Source: Tranquillimonas sp964472855 (GTDB taxonomy: Bacteria > Pseudomonadota > Alphaproteobacteria > Rhodobacterales > Rhodobacteraceae). Taken from it: 64,000 nucleotides of DNA. Location: positions 16,797 to 80,796 of the forward strand of contig CAYYMJ010000005.1 in the NCBI GenBank assembly GCA_964472855.1, given 5' to 3'. This document shows positions 33,523 through 41,828 of this stretch, one piece after another. The notes under the pieces are model-generated. The model did not search any database. It worked only from the letters and a program-made list of their open reading frames with translations, and was not told the DNA's origin. A program made the position numbers and the translations under genes. How positions within the stretch are numbered: position 1 is the first letter of the stretch; each line of letters begins with the position of its first letter.

Positions 33523-34538
33523 CAGTCGGCGTCCTCTTGCGACTGCGTCAGCAGGGCATGCGAGCGGGCGAACAGAACCGGCCGTTCCGGGAAGAACCGC
33601 TTGCGCAGCTTTTCGTTCGACGCCGCGTTGCGCCGGGCCACGCCAAGCGCCTGCGCCCGGGTCAGCGTCAGCTTCTTGCCGGTGCTGGAACCGATCATCT
33701 TCTGCACATGGCCCGACCGAACGGCGCGGGTCCATTTCTCGGGGAACTTGTCGGCCAGAAGGTTGATCTGGCGCAGCGGCTCAAGCGATGCCGCGTCGAT
33801 GGATTCGTTCAGGGTTTTGGGCGCGCGCGTGTTTTCGGTGCTGGCGCCGATGAGGTTGGCGAAATCCTCGATCAGGTCGCCATTGATCAGGCTGTCCGCT
33901 TCAAGCAGCCGCACCGTCAGCCGGGAATTGGGCGTTCCCCTGCGCCAGCGCGCGCAGGTCTTGAAATAGTCGCGGTCTTCCTTGCGTTCGAGGAATTCCT
34001 CCATGGAATAAACGCCGCCCATCTTGATCATCTGGGCAAAGGCCGACGGGACCCAGCTGATCTGGTCGCGCAGGTACACCACGTAACGGACCTTGTCGAA
34101 ACGCAGGGTCAGCCAGTCGTGAAACAGCCGCGTCCATTCCGGTTTACGCAGCCATGCCGGCAGAAACTCGGACGATATGACATAGGTGCGGTAGCCCGGC
34201 GCGTTGATCGAAGCTTCGGCGCGGGCCTCGAATTCGGCCATGGGCGCGGCCTGATCCTCGAGCGTTTCGATGCCGAAATTCAGCCGCGCGTCGGGGTTGG
34301 GCAACAGCCGCCCCGCCCGGTGCACGCCGATGGCCGAAAACCCCAGCGCGTGCGGCAGCGTGCGCGGGCCGGCGTCGGCCAGCGTGTCATAACGGATGCC
34401 CTGTTCGGCAAGCTGGTCGCGGTTCGCGCCCAGCCAGCCCTGAATCGTCGTGGACCCGGTCTTGTTCAGACCGATATGCACAACGCAGCGGCGGCGTCTG
34501 GCCTGCCGCGGCTGGTCAATGTCAGCTTGCGCCGGCAT
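33522..34538 (-). CDS. Sulfotransferase-like P-loop protein A
   Basis: A 338-residue protein with HIGLNKTGSTTIQGWL at about residues 21-36 (phosphosulfate loop), and RYVVYLRDQISWVPSAFAQ for the 3'-phosphate. The same C-terminal pattern as protein B (ASNEKLRKRFFPERPVLFA) supports tandem duplication. It follows sucC by 11 bases, so it is in the suc operon. A role in sulfating a glycan or lipid is possible; nothing in the sequence ties it to TCA metabolism. Confidence 0.75.
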   Translation of the reverse strand: MPAQADIDQPRQARRRRCVVHIGLNKTGSTTIQGWLGANRDQLAEQGIRYDTLADAGPRTLPHALGFSAIGVHRAGRLLPNPDARLNFGIETLEDQAAPMAEFEARAEASINAPGYRTYVISSEFLPAWLRKPEWTRLFHDWLTLRFDKVRYVVYLRDQISWVPSAFAQMIKMGGVYSMEEFLERKEDRDYFKTCARWRRGTPNSRLTVRLLEADSLINGDLIEDFANLIGASTENTRAPKTLNESIDAASLEPLRQINLLADKFPEKWTRAVRSGHVQKMIGSSTGKKLTLTRAQALGVARRNAASNEKLRKRFFPERPVLFARSHALLTQSQEDAD

Positions 34539-34549
34539 CCTGGCGCCAC

Positions 34550-35743
34550 TCAGCCCTTGACCGCCCGGACGATCTTTTCGGCGCCGTCGCGCAGGTCGTC
34601 GGCGGCAATCACGTCAAGGCCGGATTTGTTGATGATCTCCTTGCCCTGTTCAACGTTCGTGCCTTCGAGCCGCACGACCAGCGGCACTTTCAGGCCGACT
34701 TCCTTCACGGCCGAGACGACGCCTTCGGCGATGACATCGCAGCGCATGATGCCGCCGAAGATGTTGACAAGGATGCCCTTCACGTTGGGGTCCGAGGTGA
34801 TGATCTTGAAGGCCTCGGTCACCTTTTCCCTGGTCGCGCCGCCGCCCACGTCCAGAAAGTTGGCAGGTTCCGAGCCATAAAGCTTGATGATGTCCATCGT
34901 CGCCATGGCAAGGCCGGCGCCGTTGACCATGCAGCCGATTTCCCCGTTCAGCGCGATATAGTTCAGGTCGAATTTCGACGCCGCCAGCTCTTTGGGGTCT
35001 TCTTCGCTTTCGTCGCGCAAGGCGGCGATGTCGGGATGCCGGGCCACCGCGTTGCCGTCAAAGCCCATCTTGGCGTCAAGGCAGCGCAGATCGCCGTCGT
35101 CGGTGACGATCAGGGGATTGATCTCGACCATCTCGGCGTCTTTTTCGACGAACAGGCGATAAAGCGTCGCCATCAGCTTGACGCATTGCTTTATCTGCTT
35201 GCCTTCCAGCCCCAGCGAAAAGGCAATGCGGCGCCCGTGATACGGCATATAGCCGGTGGCCGGGTCGACGGCGAACGACAGGATCTTCTCGGGCGTTACG
35301 GCGGCGACCTGTTCGATGTCCATGCCGCCCTCGGTCGAGCAGACAAAGGAAATGCGGCTGGACTGGCGGTCGACCAGCAGGGCCAGATAGAGCTCGCGCG
35401 AGATGCCGGCCCCGTCCTCGATATAGACGCGGCCCACGTCCTTGCCCGCCGGGCCGGTCTGATGGGTCACCAGCGTGCGGCCCAGCATCCTGGCGGCCTC
35501 GTCGGCGGCCTCGCCGATCGAGCGGGTCAGGCGCACGCCGCCCTTGTCGCCGGCCTCGGCCTGTTTGAAGCTGCCCTTGCCGCGTCCGCCGGCGTGGATT
35601 TGCGCCTTGACCACCCAGATCGGGCCTTCCAGTTCGCCCGCCGCCGTCTTGGCATCTTCCGATTTCAGCACAACGCGCCCGTCGGCAACCGGGGCCCCGT
35701 AGTCACGCAGAAGCGCCTTCGCCTGGTATTCGTGAATGTTCAC
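34550..35743 (-). CDS. sucC: Succinyl-CoA synthetase beta subunit
   Basis: ADP-forming subunit of succinyl-CoA synthetase, 397 residues, exactly the usual length. An ATP-grasp domain is at the N-terminus (NIHEYQAKALLRDYGAPVA, then KAQIHAGGRGKGSF) and the CoA-ligase part has NIFGGIMRCDVIAEG and VVRLEGTNVEQGK. The start is GTG at 35743, giving the conserved M-N-I-H-E-Y-Q N-terminus, with AGGA about 12 bases before. It is the first gene of the suc operon and has a pair of TGATCACA palindromes 100-130 bases upstream. Confidence 0.96.
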   Translation of the reverse strand: MNIHEYQAKALLRDYGAPVADGRVVLKSEDAKTAAGELEGPIWVVKAQIHAGGRGKGSFKQAEAGDKGGVRLTRSIGEAADEAARMLGRTLVTHQTGPAGKDVGRVYIEDGAGISRELYLALLVDRQSSRISFVCSTEGGMDIEQVAAVTPEKILSFAVDPATGYMPYHGRRIAFSLGLEGKQIKQCVKLMATLYRLFVEKDAEMVEINPLIVTDDGDLRCLDAKMGFDGNAVARHPDIAALRDESEEDPKELAASKFDLNYIALNGEIGCMVNGAGLAMATMDIIKLYGSEPANFLDVGGGATREKVTEAFKIITSDPNVKGILVNIFGGIMRCDVIAEGVVSAVKEVGLKVPLVVRLEGTNVEQGKEIINKSGLDVIAADDLRDGAEKIVRAVKG

Positions 35744-35842
35744 TTCCAAAATCCTTGCATCCGCTGGCGTTGCCCCGTTCAAACCACAGGTTTTCCAGCA
35801 AAAGAACAGTGTTTTCACAAAGGTCACTGAAAAAGCGACATA

Positions 35843-35873
35843 TGTGATCACACCCAAAAATCCAGTGATCACA
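35843..35873. promoter_or_regulatory. Paired TGATCACA operators upstream of sucC
   Basis: TGTGATCACA at 35843-35852 and AGTGATCACA at 35864-35873 have centres 21 bp apart (two helical turns) and lie 100-130 bases upstream of sucC. The same pair with the same spacing is found upstream of sdhC (41829-41859). Confidence 0.7.
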
Positions 35874-35966
35874 AATTATGCAGTTGTGCCGCGAATGTGA
35901 TTCGGGGATGCGCGCGCGTGGGCGCGGCCGCCGGCCCATCACCATGCGGCGGGCCCGGAACGCAAA

Positions 35967-35992
35967 GGCGCGCGCAGTGACCCGCGCGCGCC
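35967..35992 (-). terminator. mdh terminator
   Basis: GGCGCGCGC (35967-35975) and GCGCGCGCC (35984-35992) form a perfect 9-bp stem with an 8-base loop. On the minus strand it is followed by TTTGCGTT, 24 bases beyond the mdh stop. It would separate mdh from sucC. Confidence 0.7.
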
Positions 35993-36015
35993 CGTAATCG
36001 TCAATCGACCAAGGC

Positions 36016-36978
36016 TTAGCCGAGCGACCCGTCGATGGCCTTGCAGGCATCGACAAGACCCTTCACGGCACCGACCGACTTGTTGAACATGGCCGCCTCG
36101 TCCTTGTCGAGCTTGATGTCGATGATCTTCTCGATGCCGCCGGCGCCGATGACGGTGGGCACGCCGACATACATGCCCTTCAGGCCGTATTCGCCCTTGC
36201 AGCAGGCCGCGCAGGGCAGGACCCGCTTTTGGTCTTTCAGATAGCTTTCCGCCATTTCGATGGCCGCGGTCGCCGGCGCGTAAAAGGCCGAGCCGGTTTT
36301 CAGCAGCCCGACGATCTCGGCGCCGCCGTCGCGGGTGCGCTGGATGATCGCGTCCAGCTTGTCCTGGCTGGTCCAGCCCATCTTGATCAGGTCCGGCAGC
36401 GGAATGCCGGCAACGGTCGAATAACGGGGCAGCGGCACCATCGAATCGCCGTGCCCGCCCAGAACAAAGGCGGTGACGTCTTTCATGGACACGCCAAATT
36501 CAAGGCTGAGAAAGTGACGGAAGCGCGCCGAATCAAGCACGCCGGCCATGCCCACGACCTTGTTGCGCGGCAGGCCCGAATATTCGCGCAGCGCCCACAC
36601 CATCGCGTCCAGCGGGTTGGTGATGCAGATGACAAAGGCGTCGGGCGCGTTGTCGCGAATGCCCTCGCCGACCGATTTCATGACCTTCAGGTTGATGCCC
36701 AGCAGGTCGTCGCGGCTCATCCCCGGCTTGCGCGGAACGCCGGCGGTGACGATGCAGACATCGGCGCCGGCAATGTCGCCATAGTCGGTGGTGCCACGCA
36801 GCGCGGCGTCAAAGCGTTCGGCCGGACCGGATTCGGCGATGTCCAGCGCCTTGCCCTGCGGGGTTCCGTCGGCAATGTCGAACAGAACGACGTCGCCCAG
36901 TTCCTTGAGCGCGGCGAGATGGGCGAGCGTGCCGCCAATCTGCCCGGCGCCGATCAGGGCAATCTTGGGTCTGGCCAT
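36016..36978 (-). CDS. mdh: Malate dehydrogenase (NAD)
   Basis: Oxidises malate to oxaloacetate; 320 residues of the LDH-like MDH type. NAD motif GAGQIGGTLAHL at about 8-19, substrate arginines in TAGVPRKPGMSRDDLL, catalytic His in VLGGHGDSMVP. ATG at 36978 (MARPKIALIGAGQIG). It is in front of sucC but has its own terminator, so the two are separate transcripts. A TGATCA-containing element is upstream. Confidence 0.97.
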   Translation of the reverse strand: MARPKIALIGAGQIGGTLAHLAALKELGDVVLFDIADGTPQGKALDIAESGPAERFDAALRGTTDYGDIAGADVCIVTAGVPRKPGMSRDDLLGINLKVMKSVGEGIRDNAPDAFVICITNPLDAMVWALREYSGLPRNKVVGMAGVLDSARFRHFLSLEFGVSMKDVTAFVLGGHGDSMVPLPRYSTVAGIPLPDLIKMGWTSQDKLDAIIQRTRDGGAEIVGLLKTGSAFYAPATAAIEMAESYLKDQKRVLPCAACCKGEYGLKGMYVGVPTVIGAGGIEKIIDIKLDKDEAAMFNKSVGAVKGLVDACKAIDGSLG

Positions 36979-37052
36979 GAGATGATCTCCGATCCTGTGA
37001 ATTTCGCCGGTTGACTAGTCCTTCGCAGGCATAGAGGCAAGCGTCGAGCCGG

Positions 37053-37067
37053 TGATCAAGTGTCACA
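37053..37067. promoter_or_regulatory. Single TGATCA-type element upstream of mdh
   Basis: TGATCA (37053-37058) followed by TGTCACA (37061-37067), 75-90 bases upstream of mdh. It has one full core and a half-site of the element that occurs as a 21-bp pair before sucC and sdhC. It is a weaker match. Confidence 0.4.
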
Positions 37068-37105
37068 TGCGCTGCGTTGCAGCATGGTCGCGGACACCCG
37101 GCAAT

Positions 37106-37885
37106 GTGATAAGGGGCAGGGCGCTGATCGTTGCCGGCACAGATCTGACCACCTTTGCGGTGGCCATTCCGGCGGTTCTTTATGCCGGTATCTCGAAGGG
37201 CGGCTTCGGGTCCGGCGCCGCCTTTGCCGCCGCGCCGTTCCTGGCGCTGTTTCTCGACCCGGCGGTCGCGGTGGGCATGATGCTGCCGTTGCTGATGCTG
37301 ATGGATGTCACGGCAATTCCGGCCTACTGGCGCAAATGGGACCGGGCCGATGCGGTCCGCCTGATCGCCGGCGCCGTGCCGGGGGTATTGGTCGGCGCGG
37401 CGCTGTGGCGGGTGGCGAACGACGATGTCATCCGGCTGCTGATCGGGGTTGTTGCGCTGGGGTTCGTTGCCTACCGCGTGGCCGACGCCCGCGGCTGGAT
37501 GCGCCTGGCCACGGGGCGCTGGCCCGACGGCGCCGGGTATTTCTGGGGTGGCGTGGCCGGGTTCACCAGCTTTATCAGCCACGCGGGCGGACCGCCGGCG
37601 GCCATCTATCTATTGGGCCGCGACGTCGACAAGACCCGTTATCAGGCGACATCGGTTCTGGTGTTCTGGGCCATCAACCTGATGAAGGCCGCGCCGTATT
37701 TCGCGCTGGGCATCTTCAGCGCCACGTCGTTCATGCTTGACCTGTTGCTGGCCCCGGTGGCCGTGGTCGGGGTTCTGATCGGCGTCAGGTTGCACCATCT
37801 GGTCAGCCAGCAACTGTTCTTCCGGCTGACCTATGCCGTTCTCATCCTGTCCGGTGCCAAACTGATCGCCGAAGCGCTGGTTTAA
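37106..37885 (+). CDS. TauE/SafE family permease
   Basis: Inner-membrane protein of the sulfite/anion exporter family with about eight hydrophobic helices, starting with the signature AGISKGGFGSGAAFAAAP and a second half GGVAGFTSFISHAGGPP. The start is uncertain: GTG at 37106 leaves a short N-terminus before the first helix, while an in-frame GTG at 37052 would add 18 residues that run into the mdh promoter; neither has a good ribosome site. Substrate unknown. It is unrelated in position to the tandem TauE pair at 55620-57574. Confidence 0.75.
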   Translation: MIRGRALIVAGTDLTTFAVAIPAVLYAGISKGGFGSGAAFAAAPFLALFLDPAVAVGMMLPLLMLMDVTAIPAYWRKWDRADAVRLIAGAVPGVLVGAALWRVANDDVIRLLIGVVALGFVAYRVADARGWMRLATGRWPDGAGYFWGGVAGFTSFISHAGGPPAAIYLLGRDVDKTRYQATSVLVFWAINLMKAAPYFALGIFSATSFMLDLLLAPVAVVGVLIGVRLHHLVSQQLFFRLTYAVLILSGAKLIAEALV

Positions 37886-38184
37886 GAGGGGTCGCCCGGC
37901 GCGGGCAGACGGTCGTCGCCCGCCAATTCAAAGCTGCTGCCGCTGGCGACCAGGCAGGCCAGGCCGCTGGGCAGGGTGACGATCACGGTCCATGTGCCGC
38001 TGTCGTTCGAGGCGAAAACCTCGACAACCTTGCCGTCATCGGTCAGCCCGATGGACTGGCGGGTTTCGCCATAACGCTCGGCCAGAATGCCCAGCACCCG
38101 TTCGCGCGGGCCACATTGTCTGGACGACTGGGCGTTGGCGGCGGTGGCCGAAAGCAAGAGCGTAAGCAGGGCGACAATCCGCAT
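37882..38184 (-). CDS. Small exported protein, unknown function
   Basis: A 100-residue protein with a clear signal peptide (MRIVALLTLLLSATAANAQS, likely cleavage after ANA). The mature part has two Cys and the pattern RERVLGILAERYGETRQSIG, seen in small conserved exported proteins of Rhodobacteraceae. Its stop overlaps the stop of the convergent TauE gene in a TTAA of four bases (37882-37885). Confidence 0.75.
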   Translation of the reverse strand: MRIVALLTLLLSATAANAQSSRQCGPRERVLGILAERYGETRQSIGLTDDGKVVEVFASNDSGTWTVIVTLPSGLACLVASGSSFELAGDDRLPAPGDPS

Positions 38185-38263
38185 GTTGGGTCCTTCCCAT
38201 TGGTCGGAGCCACGACATGCAGCACCCGGCAGCAGGCTGGATCGGTGGGTCAGAACACCGGGT

Positions 38264-38279
38264 TGCGTTAGCGAACGCA
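38264..38279. promoter_or_regulatory. Inverted repeat upstream of mcl2
   Basis: TGCGTT-AGCG-AACGCA is a perfect 6-bp inverted repeat with a 4-base centre, about 90-105 bases upstream of mcl2. It has a LacI-operator look, with a CG-type centre like the one before pckA. Regulator not identified. Confidence 0.4.
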
Positions 38280-38367
38280 GCAATTTCTGCGCCGCGGCAA
38301 AAACGGGCTTGCGAAATCGTGCGAATTGCACAAGCTTCGCGCAACAAAATTTCGAAAGGTGCGGATC

Positions 38368-39240
38368 ATGCAGCAAACGGCACGGCCATGGCGTTCGGTT
38401 CTTTATATTCCGGGGTCCAGAACCCGGGCGCTGGACAAGGCGCGCAGCCTCGCGACCGACGCCATCATCTTCGACCTGGAAGACGCGGTGACGCCCGATG
38501 AAAAGCCTGCCGCCCGCGACACGCTGGCGGGCGAACTGGCGCGTGGCGGGTTCGGCGGCCGCAGCGGCATGGTGCGGATCAACGGGTTCGACACCGAATG
38601 GGGCGCGGCCGATCTTGCCGCGGTCGCGCCGGCCAGCCCCGCGGCCATTCTGCTGCCCAAGGTCAGCGACCCCGGCATGATCGCAGCACTGGCCGCCCGG
38701 CTCGACACCAGCCCGGCCACCGCGAACACGGCGATCTGGGCCATGATGGAAACGCCCCAAGGCATCCTGAACGCCGCCGCCATTGCCCGCGCGCCGCGCA
38801 TGGCGGGGTTTGTCATGGGCACCAACGATCTGGCCAAGGAACTGAACTGCCGCTTCGTGCCCGGCCGCGGCCCGCTGCAAACCAGCCTGCAGACGTGTCT
38901 TCTGGCGGCGCGGGCGGCGGGCATCGTCTGTATCGACGGCGTCTACAACGCCTTCAAGGACAGCGACGGCCTGCGCGCCGAATGCGAGGACGGGCGCAAT
39001 CTTGGCATGGACGGCAAGACCCTGATCCACCCGGCACAACTGGCCATCGCCAACGAGGTCTTTGCCCCGTCCGCGGCCGAGATCGACCTGGCCCAACGCC
39101 AGATTGCCGCCTTTGACCAGGCCAGGGCCCAGGGGCAGGGCGTTGCGGTCGTGGATGGCAAGATCGTCGAAAATCTGCATATCGTGACGGCAACCGAAAT
39201 TCTGGCGCGAGCCCGCGCCATCGAGGAGCTTGCGCAATGA
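38368..39240 (+). CDS. mcl2: (3S)-malyl-CoA thioesterase (CoA ester lyase family)
   Basis: A 290-residue protein of the HpcH/CitE-like fold. It hydrolyses malyl-CoA to malate in the ethylmalonyl-CoA pathway. The family motifs RSVLYIPGSRTRAL, IIFDLEDAVTPDEK (metal Asp/Glu) and GFVMGTNDLAKEL are visible. The call as Mcl2 rather than a lyase rests on length and on the conserved order mdh - mcl2 - nnrU - DUF1737 - mch - sdh known from Rhodobacter. ATG at 38368 follows AAAGGTG. It overlaps nnrU (ATGA). Confidence 0.85.
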   Translation: MQQTARPWRSVLYIPGSRTRALDKARSLATDAIIFDLEDAVTPDEKPAARDTLAGELARGGFGGRSGMVRINGFDTEWGAADLAAVAPASPAAILLPKVSDPGMIAALAARLDTSPATANTAIWAMMETPQGILNAAAIARAPRMAGFVMGTNDLAKELNCRFVPGRGPLQTSLQTCLLAARAAGIVCIDGVYNAFKDSDGLRAECEDGRNLGMDGKTLIHPAQLAIANEVFAPSAAEIDLAQRQIAAFDQARAQGQGVAVVDGKIVENLHIVTATEILARARAIEELAQ

Positions 39241-39803
39241 CCCTTCTGATAACCGGCCTTGTCCTGTGGGTGGCCACACACATGTTCAAACGAACTGCGC
39301 CCGCGGCACGCGCCCGGCTGCAAAGCCGGCTTGGCGACGGGTCCAAAGGCGTCGTTGCTGCCGTGCTGCTGGTTGCGCTGGTGCTGATGGTGCTGGGTTA
39401 CCGCCACGCCGACGTGGTGGTGCTGTGGCAGGGGCCGCTGTGGCTGGTGCATGTCAACAATCTGTTGATGATCGTCGCGGTATTCCTGATGGGGGTCGGC
39501 AATTCGAAATGCCGGGCCCGGGGCTGGTTGCGTCACCCGATGCTGACCGCGGTCGTCGTCTGGTCGGTGGCCCACCTGCTGGTCAATGGCGACCTGCCCT
39601 CGCTGGTGCTGTTCGGCGGGCTGCTGGTCTGGGCCGTGGCCGAGATGGTGATCATCAACCGGGCCGAGCCTGACTATCACCCGTTCAGCGGCGGAACGCT
39701 TGGCGGCGACATGCGGCTTGCCGCGATTACGGCGGCCGTGTTCGTGGTCGTCGTCCTGCTGCACGGCTGGCTGGGCCCGTCGCCGTTCGGGGCGCAATTG
39801 TGA
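39237..39803 (+). CDS. NnrU family membrane protein
   Basis: A 188-residue protein with five or six hydrophobic segments. NnrU proteins are found in denitrifier and non-denitrifier Rhodobacteraceae. Features are LWVATHMFKRTAP, VNNLLMIVAVFLMG, and HLLVNGDLPSLVLFGGLL. Family function (linked to nitric oxide reductase or methylglyoxal/EMC metabolism) is not settled. It overlaps both neighbours by four bases (ATGA and GTGA), so it is firmly inside the mcl2-mch operon. Confidence 0.87.
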   Translation: MTLLITGLVLWVATHMFKRTAPAARARLQSRLGDGSKGVVAAVLLVALVLMVLGYRHADVVVLWQGPLWLVHVNNLLMIVAVFLMGVGNSKCRARGWLRHPMLTAVVVWSVAHLLVNGDLPSLVLFGGLLVWAVAEMVIINRAEPDYHPFSGGTLGGDMRLAAITAAVFVVVVLLHGWLGPSPFGAQL

Positions 39804-40006
39804 GCACGCTTTATCGCCTGCTGACCGAAGACGACACGTCGGCCTTTTGCCACAAGGTTTCGGCGGCGCTGGCGCAGGGCTGGCACCTGCATGGCGGGCC
39901 CGCCTATGCCTTTGACGCCGCCAACGGCGTGATGCGCTGTGCACAGGCGGTCACCAAAGAGGCTGCGGCCGATTATGCCCCCGATATGGTGTTGGGACAG
40001 CAATAG
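39800..40006 (+). CDS. DUF1737 domain small protein
   Basis: A 68-residue protein starting with GTG. It has the DUF1737 pattern: YRLLTEDDTSAFCHKVSAAL then GWHLHGGPAYAFD. Function unknown. It ends immediately before the mch ATG (stop TAG 40004-40006, start 40007), in the conserved place between nnrU and mch. Confidence 0.87.
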   Translation: MSTLYRLLTEDDTSAFCHKVSAALAQGWHLHGGPAYAFDAANGVMRCAQAVTKEAAADYAPDMVLGQQ

Positions 40007-41032
40007 ATGACCAAAACCAACCCCGGCCGGTTTTTCGAAGACTATCGGCTGGGCGAAACCATTCGCCACGCGGTGCCGCGCACGGTCGCGGGGGGCGAGC
40101 GGGCGCTTTATCACGCGCTTTACCCGGCCCGGGGGGCGCTGCATTCCTCGGACGAATTCGCCCGCGCCTGTGGCCTGCCGGCGGCTCCGCTTGACGACCT
40201 GATCGTGTTTCACACCGTGTTCGGCAAGACCGTGCCCGACATCTCGGTGAACGCGGTCGCGAACCTTGGCTATGCCGACGGGCGCTGGCTGGCGCCGGTC
40301 TGGCCCGGCGACACGCTGACCGCCGACAGCCAGGTCATCGGGCTGAAGCAGAATTCCAGCGGCAAAAGCGGCATCGTCTGGGTGCGCACGACCGGCCACA
40401 ACCAGCACGGGGCGCCGGTGCTGAGCTATGTTCGCTGGGTGATGGTGCGCCGCAACCGGCCGGGGCCGGCGCCGGACACGACCGTTCCGCAACTGCCGGC
40501 GGCGGTGGCGCCGCACCAGCTTTGCCTGCCGGGCGGGCTGGACTTCACGCGCTATGACTTTGCCCGCGCGGGCGAGCCGCATCGCTGGGGCGACTACACG
40601 GTTGGCGAGATCATCGACCATGTCGATGGCGTGACCATCGAAGAGGCCGAACACATGCTGGCCACCCGCCTGTGGCAGAACACCGCCAAGGTGCATTTCG
40701 ATGCCACCAACCGCGCGGATGGACGCCGGCTGATCTATGGCGGGCACGTCATCTCGCTGGCGCGCGCGCTGTCCTTCAACGGGCTGGCCAATGCACAGCT
40801 GATCGCCGGCCTGAACGCCGGGGCCCATGCCAACCCCTGTTTCGCCGGCGACACAGTGCGCGCCTGGTCAGAGGTGCTGGACAAGGCCGACACCGCCGCC
40901 CCGGGTGTCGGTGCCCTGCGTCTGCGGCTGGTGGCCACCAGGGGCGCGGCCGGCGCATTGAAGGACGGCGACGGCCGCTACCTGCCCGATGTGCTGCTGG
41001 ACCTCGACTATTGGGCAGTGATCCCGCGCTGA
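40007..41032 (+). CDS. mch: Mesaconyl-CoA hydratase (MaoC-like)
   Basis: Hydrates mesaconyl-CoA to beta-methylmalyl-CoA in the ethylmalonyl-CoA pathway. The 341-residue protein carries two hot-dog (MaoC-like) halves, RFFEDYRLGETIRHAVPRTV near the start, with the catalytic region near NTAKVHFDATNRADGRRLIY. Length and gene context (mcl2, nnrU, DUF1737 upstream, sdhC downstream) match the characterised Rhodobacter enzyme. Confidence 0.9.
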   Translation: MTKTNPGRFFEDYRLGETIRHAVPRTVAGGERALYHALYPARGALHSSDEFARACGLPAAPLDDLIVFHTVFGKTVPDISVNAVANLGYADGRWLAPVWPGDTLTADSQVIGLKQNSSGKSGIVWVRTTGHNQHGAPVLSYVRWVMVRRNRPGPAPDTTVPQLPAAVAPHQLCLPGGLDFTRYDFARAGEPHRWGDYTVGEIIDHVDGVTIEEAEHMLATRLWQNTAKVHFDATNRADGRRLIYGGHVISLARALSFNGLANAQLIAGLNAGAHANPCFAGDTVRAWSEVLDKADTAAPGVGALRLRLVATRGAAGALKDGDGRYLPDVLLDLDYWAVIPR

Positions 41033-41094
41033 TCCCGCTGTGATGTCGCGCCGACACGCTTGACCGAGCGTTGCGGGTGGGGGAACCTGTGGCC

Positions 41095-41826
41095 ATGAAA
41101 CCGCTGATCCTGACCGCCTCGCTGGCCCTTGCCGCGACACCGGCCGCCGCCGATGACGCCTTTGTCGAGGCCAATGTCCTGACCACGCTGTATCACGAGC
41201 TTGGTCACGCCATCATCGACGTGATGCAATTGCCGGTCTTTGGCCAGGAAGAAGACGGGGCCGACGTGCTGAGCATTCTGCTGGTCGATGCGCTGTACGA
41301 AGAAGACAGCGCCATCAGCATGGCCTATGACACCGCTCAGGGTTTTCTGGCCGAGGAAGAGCGCCGCGCGTCCGAGGGGTCCGACGTTGCCTTCTGGGAC
41401 GTGCACGGCCCCGATCTGCAACGCTATTTCAACACGGTCTGCCTGTTTTACGGCGCCAATCCCGACAGTCGCGACGATGTCGCGGCCGAACTTGGCCTTC
41501 CTGCCGAACGCGCCGACGGCTGCCCTGACGAATTTGCGCTGGCCGCCGACAGTTGGGGCCCGGTGCTGGACGAGATGGCCGCGCTCGCTGCGGCGGGACA
41601 GGGCCATGCGATCGGCTTCGGGGGCGGCGCGGGTTTTGATTTCGCCTGGCTGGTCGCGGACGAGGTTGCGGCGCTGGCCGACGAGTTTCACTTTCCCGAG
41701 CCCGTGACCGTGTTTGTCGACCAGTGCGACGAAATCAACGCATTCTACATTCCCGACGAGCGGGCGATCATCATCTGCACCGAGTATGTCGACTATCTGA
41801 CCGAACTGGGGGATGCGCTGTATTAG
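41095..41826 (+). CDS. DUF4344 metallopeptidase-like exported protein
   Basis: A 243-residue protein with a signal peptide (cleavage after AAA near residue 20) and a zinc-peptidase motif HELGHAIID near residues 34-42. The rest (DSAISMAYDTAQGFL, FWDVHGPDLQRYFN, CTEYVDYL) fits the DUF4344 family. ATG at 41095 was taken because MKPLILTASLALAATPAAA is a clean signal peptide. It would act in the periplasm. Substrate unknown. It lies between mch and sdhC. Confidence 0.82.
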   Translation: MKPLILTASLALAATPAAADDAFVEANVLTTLYHELGHAIIDVMQLPVFGQEEDGADVLSILLVDALYEEDSAISMAYDTAQGFLAEEERRASEGSDVAFWDVHGPDLQRYFNTVCLFYGANPDSRDDVAAELGLPAERADGCPDEFALAADSWGPVLDEMAALAAAGQGHAIGFGGGAGFDFAWLVADEVAALADEFHFPEPVTVFVDQCDEINAFYIPDERAIIICTEYVDYLTELGDALY

Positions 41827-41828
41827 GT

